A DNA stretch of 64,000 nt from Halichondria panicea (Eukaryota; Porifera; Demospongiae; Suberitida; Halichondriidae), in the NCBI RefSeq assembly GCF_963675165.1, contig NC_087384.1:4209182-4273181 (forward strand), written 5' to 3'. This document shows, in pieces, positions 61,301 through 64,000 of this stretch. Positions within the stretch are counted from its first letter, which is position 1, and every line of letters begins with the position of its first letter. The position numbers and the translations under genes are program-made. The notes beneath the pieces were generated by a model. It made no database searches, was not told the DNA's origin, and saw nothing but the letters and a program-made list of their open reading frames with translations.

Positions 61301-63790
61301 GGGAGATCACATGACTGTATGTGTAGGTGTTGGTTAATCATAAGACAAGATTGCGTGTGACACTACCATCTTCTAAGCACGATGGAATTAGAGTCAGAAT
61401 TTCTTAAATAAGAAGCACTTACCTCAGGGCATTGACCCCATGTCTGGTTGCAAGTGATCCAGGTGTTGGTCATCACGAAGAAGCTGTTTGGTTGCTATAT
61501 AGGAGCAAACCACAGGTTGAAGAAACGGTGTATGTAACATAGTGATTCTTCCAGAGTTACATGTACGTACAATGTGCAATTGGACAAGCTGAACAACTAC
61601 ATTGGAACAGCCTCGCTGATTTCTTGCGCAAAAACTTAAAAGACATTGTAGTAAGTATATCAATCAAACACATGACCTCATGTCACTACCCTTCCACCTG
61701 CAATATACTAATTTTCTTTGATGGACAAATAAAGACAAAACAAACTATTATAGTGGCTTCTTACAACCTTTTGAGAAAGGTCATGCTACATGTGACATGT
61801 ACCGACGCGTTAGTTCCATTGGCTGCTGAATTTATAAATATTCTGAGGAGATGAAGGTGGGTGATACACGGTTAGCTATTATTTTGGCAGGTGAAGCATT
61901 AAAATTGCTAATTATTTTGAGAAACGCAAAAAACATACATAGCAATTAATGAATAACATTACAATTATATAAGACTACATTCCTTCACCAATTTTGTAAA
62001 AGAACTTTGTACTGAAATTTGGAGTTTAATCGTAATGAATCCTCCTACCACAATTGAATTACAGTCAGTGCAAATAGTACACTGAACGAGAACTTATGCC
62101 CTTTAATCTTACACTTACATTGCAAATACAACAACAGTGTCACTGAAGGAAAACATACAATTGCTTTGAGAAACCCGGCAAACATTTTTACATGTACAGT
62201 GTAGACACATTGTGGGAGCAGTGAGCCTCAAATGGTTGGTTGCCTATACATGGTCAAGCAGCTAATTGTTTACACTTACTACCTGTAGTATATTGTATAG
62301 TGAGAAATTTTCATGGGTGAAAATTTTTCCTATTTGGCTCCAGAGCCCTCAGCAGAAATGTTTGTGGGTTCTAATATATATATTATAATTATATAATAAT
62401 ATTCGCGTTTCAATGCAAGGAAACTACACCCACCAATAGCTTTGCATGTAAAATACTGGTGCATGAGAGTTTATCCTAGCTTTAATTTTCGTGTCTTCTG
62501 TCTGCCCTCGAAAAACGCGAAATTTTGCACCTCATAAAAATTTCCCGCTGTAAGGTACATACTCATACAGAAACACAAGTGAATAGATTGTTGCTACAAC
62601 AATTATGTTATACTGAAGATCTACCAAGGCTCACAAAGCAGGCAATTTATACAAACTTCATTTCTTTGGCTTATAGCACTGTTGAACTGTTGAATTACTT
62701 GCACAGTCAACACACAGATACGTAGATGTGATCTACAACTACTAGTAAGCTCACTCAACTCACTCAAGCCAAGGACAAGGATAATTAAGCCACTGGGTAT
62801 AAATTCGGTCCATGTGGCATAGGAAGTCATAAAAAACCCAACATGACATCAGGGCTGCATTCAGGATTTTGGTAAGGCATGCACCTTTGGTGTATGCCAA
62901 ACTAAGGGGGTCCAAGGGCATGCTCCCTTGGAAAATTTTGGATATTTGGAGGCTTAGATCACTTCTGGTGTAATTTCAGCTCATTATGTAGCTATCAATA
63001 GTGACATTACATGATTGTTGTAAATTATAGTGTTAAGTGCGCAGAATAGCTGATACTGACTACCTACCTCAGCTTCTATACTATTGTCAATATATCAAAA
63101 TCAAAATTTGTTAAATCCCAGGGGGGGTGAAATACCCCCTTTCCCCCCCCCCCCTCTCTCAATGCAGCCCTGAGTTGTGCATCCTATTATATAATACATA
63201 GACTTGTATCTTTGAATACACGACTTGAAAAATCCCTGCCCCTGAGTAGTGATTTTTTATACAAATCTCTACCCTTTCCCTTTGTGATGCCATTATCTGT
63301 TATACATGCCCACAGACAACTTACCTCAGGGGGAATGATGAGGTCCCCCACGTCCCAGGGTGCTGTAGACAAGCCCTCCCCGTCAATGCAGTGCTGAGTG
63401 TAATCCTCAGTACCATTGTACACTGAGGCACCCTTGACCTTGGTAGTGACCACACTAGACACAGGTCCTGTTTTTTGATAACCTTTCTGAAGCACTATGC
63501 CATACCTGCGGTGAGAAGGTAAGAGAGACAGTTCAAGATAGGGGAAATTTACATGTGCCATGAAACTGCGACATGCAGACCATGTACCAATAATTATAGC
63601 AGCCACTCCCACTTTCCCATGACATGGCTTACACAATCACATAGGCCAGAATTCCTAGCTGGACCAGCCTATTTAGAATTCCCACTTTCTTGTTCTTGAT
63701 GTGCACAATCTTTGGTGTATCATACTCAACAGCAGTGGCCAGTACCGACCCCATTGCAGAAGCTAGAACACTCTTACACCTTGCAGCCAT
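53324..63790 (-). CDS. P2RX: P2X ATP-gated cation channel (11 coding exons, 427 aa)
   Basis: Trimeric plasma-membrane channel subunit opened by extracellular ATP. Exons (descending): 63790-63633, 63505-63325, 61494-61423, 61268-61087, 59677-59588, 59149-58981, 58751-58666, 58380-58336, 54630-54540, 53963-53898, 53467-53324. All introns are GT-AG and phases agree. TM1 about 42-62, TM2 about 362-394. Known functional residues are present: N-terminal TPK (25-27), ATP-site K75 and K77 (TTKVKG), T210 and K214 (FTVLVKN), NFR at 326-328, and K345 (KAYG). The ten family cysteines are C135, 146, 152, 171, 182, 188, 243, 255, 296, 305; C92 and C128 are extra. The tail has a YxxxK trafficking motif (Y399, K403) and an acidic end. 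About seven N-glycosylation sequons. Length is usual for the family. An alternative last exon may exist at 53147-53129. Orthology to a numbered vertebrate subtype is not implied. Confidence 0.95.
53898..53963 (-). CDS. P2RX: P2X exon 10 (GKFD, start of TM2)
   Basis: GGKFDPVNLALKLGSMLALLSI: the conserved GKFD and first half of the pore helix. Acceptor tgtAG, donor GTAAGT. Confidence 0.93.
54540..54630 (-). CDS. P2RX: P2X exon 9 (KAYG)
   Basis: Starts RFTKYYN and contains YKAYGVLFKIEVSG, with K345 of the ATP site. Acceptor ctcAG, donor GTCAGT. Separated from exon 8 by the 3.7-kb intron that holds the transporter gene. Confidence 0.93.
55134..56957 (+). CDS. SLC15/POT-family transporter-like protein, intronless, nested in P2X intron 8
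   Basis: 607 aa MFS protein of the proton-coupled oligopeptide transporter group, probably 12 membrane helices. Supports: GGLLADVWCGRY at 101-112 (POT loop 2-3 signature), NIVQLGFDQL at 169-178 (family FGADQ motif), HWLTWAENLG at 191-200, and TLEFISAQGPHTMKG at 477-491 (family EF..SQAP..MK). The N-terminus has no signal peptide. The glycosylated loop 338-365 has N353, N358 and N359 sequon-type sites. The cytoplasmic tail 557-607 is charged, with EEVFERRIRQEQEYL. The ExxER proton-coupling motif expected in TM1 is not seen (MYEGADNAKHAF instead), so substrate or mechanism may differ. Start context aattATGG. AATAAA at 57297-57302. Parent-like relative of the pseudogene fragments in units A-C. 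No introns, unlike most animal SLC15 genes, which suggests retroposition or intron loss. Confidence 0.88.
   Translation: MATINRLPLETTRLLRPQAVPRSGKTLSRSKLLLKSVCTWSPAVTLIFAWTFLIGAMYEGADNAKHAFIEGLGDNTTKSPVDLLIVVHGLLAIANMFYPLGGLLADVWCGRYRMVVSSLFFLWLCLALMTVLAIVHVSTIGTTTKIVEVVLLALSFVTFIPALAGYISNIVQLGFDQLHDEPSQSLGMFVHWLTWAENLGITVVHIFNTVVQCTEGDKSIGQTMRVAFYFSPTAFLIILSVLLVITSFTRRYFYREYIHKNPYKLIINILNFARKNKNPVRAPSAFVYTYHRKPSRIDYAKEVYGGPFTNSDVDDVKTFLRVLLVLFALGPIYIIYASTSNTLFPLFELHTSNETAVNNSTCTARWILLESGCLSKVITLILLPVYIRVVYSVMRNRVPKIITRIGISAVFYILSVASMLVIDLIGHVTRYINGEQNTVCLFFQKRDDIDSLHMSWWVQIIPNLLLDIAPTILQATTLEFISAQGPHTMKGVLVGLLYAIRGFYQLISAAFIYPFSLHLWRKNEGPIFSCELGYFLVTIGLSLVGVVSFIISACRYKYRVRGEEGFSQSDVEEVFERRIRQEQEYLRGFSQQELSAYQEEEMTTNDY
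57288..57803. repeat. ~500-bp direct repeat copy inside P2X intron 8
   Basis: Counterpart of 52659-53162 in the same orientation, just downstream of the transporter gene. On the minus strand it keeps an AG followed by a short frame and a GTAAGT, similar to the candidate exon 12. Confidence 0.85.
58041..58335. other. P2X intron 8, exon 8 side
   Basis: Contains no further gene. The 159-codon minus-strand open frame here is exon 8 read on into the intron. Confidence 0.7.
58336..58380 (-). CDS. P2RX: P2X exon 8 (SPGFNFR, ATP site)
   Basis: 45 bp; holds SPGFNFR, with N326 and R328 expected to contact ATP phosphates. Acceptor tgcAG, donor GTACAG. Confidence 0.93.
58666..58751 (-). CDS. P2RX: P2X exon 7 (GGVVGLEITWNCNLD)
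   Basis: Very conserved segment WNCNLD and CHPKYS with C296 and C305. Acceptor tgtAG, donor GTACGT; phase 2. Confidence 0.95.
58981..59149 (-). CDS. P2RX: P2X exon 6 (RNIL...YCPIFSL)
   Basis: Reads KRNILDN, NC and YCPIF, matching the dorsal-fin/left-flipper region with C243 and C255. Acceptor tacAG, donor GTAAGT. Confidence 0.95.
59588..59677 (-). CDS. P2RX: P2X exon 5 (FTVLVKNS)
   Basis: Carries adenine-contacting T210 and K214 equivalents and the FPTFN stretch. Acceptor ctcAG, donor GTGAGT; phase 2. Confidence 0.95.
59678..60361. other. P2X intron 4, left part
   Basis: A plus-strand 83-codon open frame (59822-60073) is basic and unrecognised. Nothing else seen. Confidence 0.4.
60362..60668. 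mobile_element. pogo/Tigger-like MITE in P2X intron 4
   Basis: Ends cagtagaacctcgattatcc and its inverse (ggataatcgaggttctactg), flanked by TA on both sides. Termini of this form with a TA duplication are typical of pogo-group Tc1/mariner elements. 307 bp, no transposase. Confidence 0.88.
61087..61268 (-). CDS. P2RX: P2X exon 4 (head-domain cysteines)
   Basis: Contains five of the six head-domain cysteines (PC, DC, RC, LC, WC). The acceptor AG follows directly on a (CA)n tract. Donor GTAAGT; phase 2. Confidence 0.93.
61271..61295. repeat. (GT)n microsatellite abutting the P2X exon 4 acceptor
   Basis: 25 bases of alternating GT on the plus strand, i.e. (CA)n on the transcript, ending at the AG of intron 3 where a pyrimidine tract is expected. 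Confidence 0.95.
61423..61494 (-). CDS. P2RX: P2X exon 3 (NSFFVMTN...CPE)
   Basis: 24 codons, too short for an open-frame search; found by the NSFFVMTN and GQCPE motifs. Contains extra C128 and canonical C135. Acceptor tatAG, donor GTAAGT. Confidence 0.95.
61495..62849. other. P2X intron 2, left part
   Basis: AT-rich, no gene seen. Confidence 0.6.
62850..63172. mobile_element. TIR element in P2X intron 2
   Basis: cagggctgcattcagg and, inverted, cagggctgcattgag at the two ends; interior with C/G runs. No clear target duplication. Confidence 0.65.
63325..63505 (-). CDS. P2RX: P2X exon 2 (KGYQ, ATP-site lysines)
   Basis: Starts after cgcAG. Reads KGYQ, SSVVTTKVKG and WDVGDLIIPPE, all family-typical. 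Contains the extra C92. Donor GTAAGT; phase 0. Confidence 0.95.
63633..63790 (-). CDS. P2RX: P2X exon 1 (start, N-terminus, most of TM1)
   Basis: ATG at 63790, then 52 codons plus two bases. Includes the conserved YDTPK phosphorylation-type motif and KNKKVG before TM1. Donor GTAAGC; phase 2. Confidence 0.93.
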
Positions 63791-63815
63791 TTTCCAGCTT
63801 TAGAAATCACATTTA

Positions 63816-63823
63816 TGACGTCA
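63816..63823. promoter_or_regulatory. CRE palindrome upstream of P2X
   Basis: TGACGTCA, the full cAMP-response element consensus, 26 bp upstream of the P2X ATG (63790). Its position fits a CREB/ATF-type promoter site, but no transcription start has been mapped here. Confidence 0.6.
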
Positions 63824-64000
63824 TCTGATCATCTTATTGACTACACCCATATCCGCACTTAATAATACTCACACAATAATTAATTTTAACAAAGAAGTCT
63901 GGTATTAAACCGGGAGTCGAGTCTCCAGAGTCTGATATTTGCTTGGTCCTGCTTATTAGAGAATTTTGCAAAGATCTTCGTTGCAAGCAGGGTTGAAAGC
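63824..64000. other. P2X 5' upstream sequence
   Basis: AT-rich, no TATA box evident and no open frame of note; ends at the window edge. Confidence 0.5.

Noticed and set aside
63187..63636. 149-codon minus-strand ORF taken as one exon
   Set aside because: Only 63325-63505 fits P2X exon 2; the rest is intron sequence on both sides.
1..64000. CRISPR array, tRNA or rRNA genes
   Set aside because: The tandem repeats found have no regular unique spacers, and I saw no cloverleaf or rRNA-like sequence; an eukaryotic genome is indicated.

Overview
This looks like a repeat-rich, AT-rich window from an invertebrate animal genome, most likely a demosponge (Amphimedon-like). The supports are a spliced P2X receptor with animal-type introns, adhesion-class (class B) seven-transmembrane receptors, many hairpin/MITE-like repeats, and a restriction-like-endonuclease (RLE) non-LTR retroelement fragment. 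The species call is inference; no bacterial operons, tRNA, rRNA or CRISPR arrays were seen.

Left part (1-37058): a segmental duplication of about 15.15 kb stands in direct tandem. Unit A is 1-15192, unit B is 15193-30334, and unit C is partial, 30335-37058. Each full unit carries, on the minus strand, one decayed receptor copy (7.2-8.3 kb in A, 22.7-23.5 kb in B) and one intact single-exon class B receptor ORF (13391-14461 in A, 28535-29602 in B). On the plus strand each unit also carries several broken fragments of an SLC15/POT-type transporter whose intact parent lies at 55134-56957. Unit C ends inside a transposon that adjoins its own frameshifted receptor copy.

Middle part (37059-53128): a composite transposon holds a nested RLE retroelement fragment and a fold-back repeat. 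After it come a 0.75-kb inverted duplication, an intact receptor (43062-44138), a second receptor copy broken by one frameshift (46752-47833), several fold-back/TIR elements, and gene-poor DNA.

Right part (53129-64000): a complete P2X ATP-gated cation channel gene on the minus strand, for which I could place 11 coding exons with matching splice phases (427 aa), plus a possible alternative 12th exon. Its intron 8 (3.7 kb) contains, on the opposite strand, the intact intronless SLC15/POT-like transporter gene. A roughly 500-bp direct repeat lies both at the P2X 3' end and inside intron 8. The P2X start codon is 26 bp from a palindromic CRE (TGACGTCA).

All recognisable genes encode plasma-membrane or vesicular membrane proteins: an ATP-gated channel, class B receptors and a proton-coupled-type solute carrier. 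No shared pathway is shown by the sequence. The clearest story is local expansion and decay: the transporter has one live copy and many dead fragments, and the receptors have three open copies and four broken ones.
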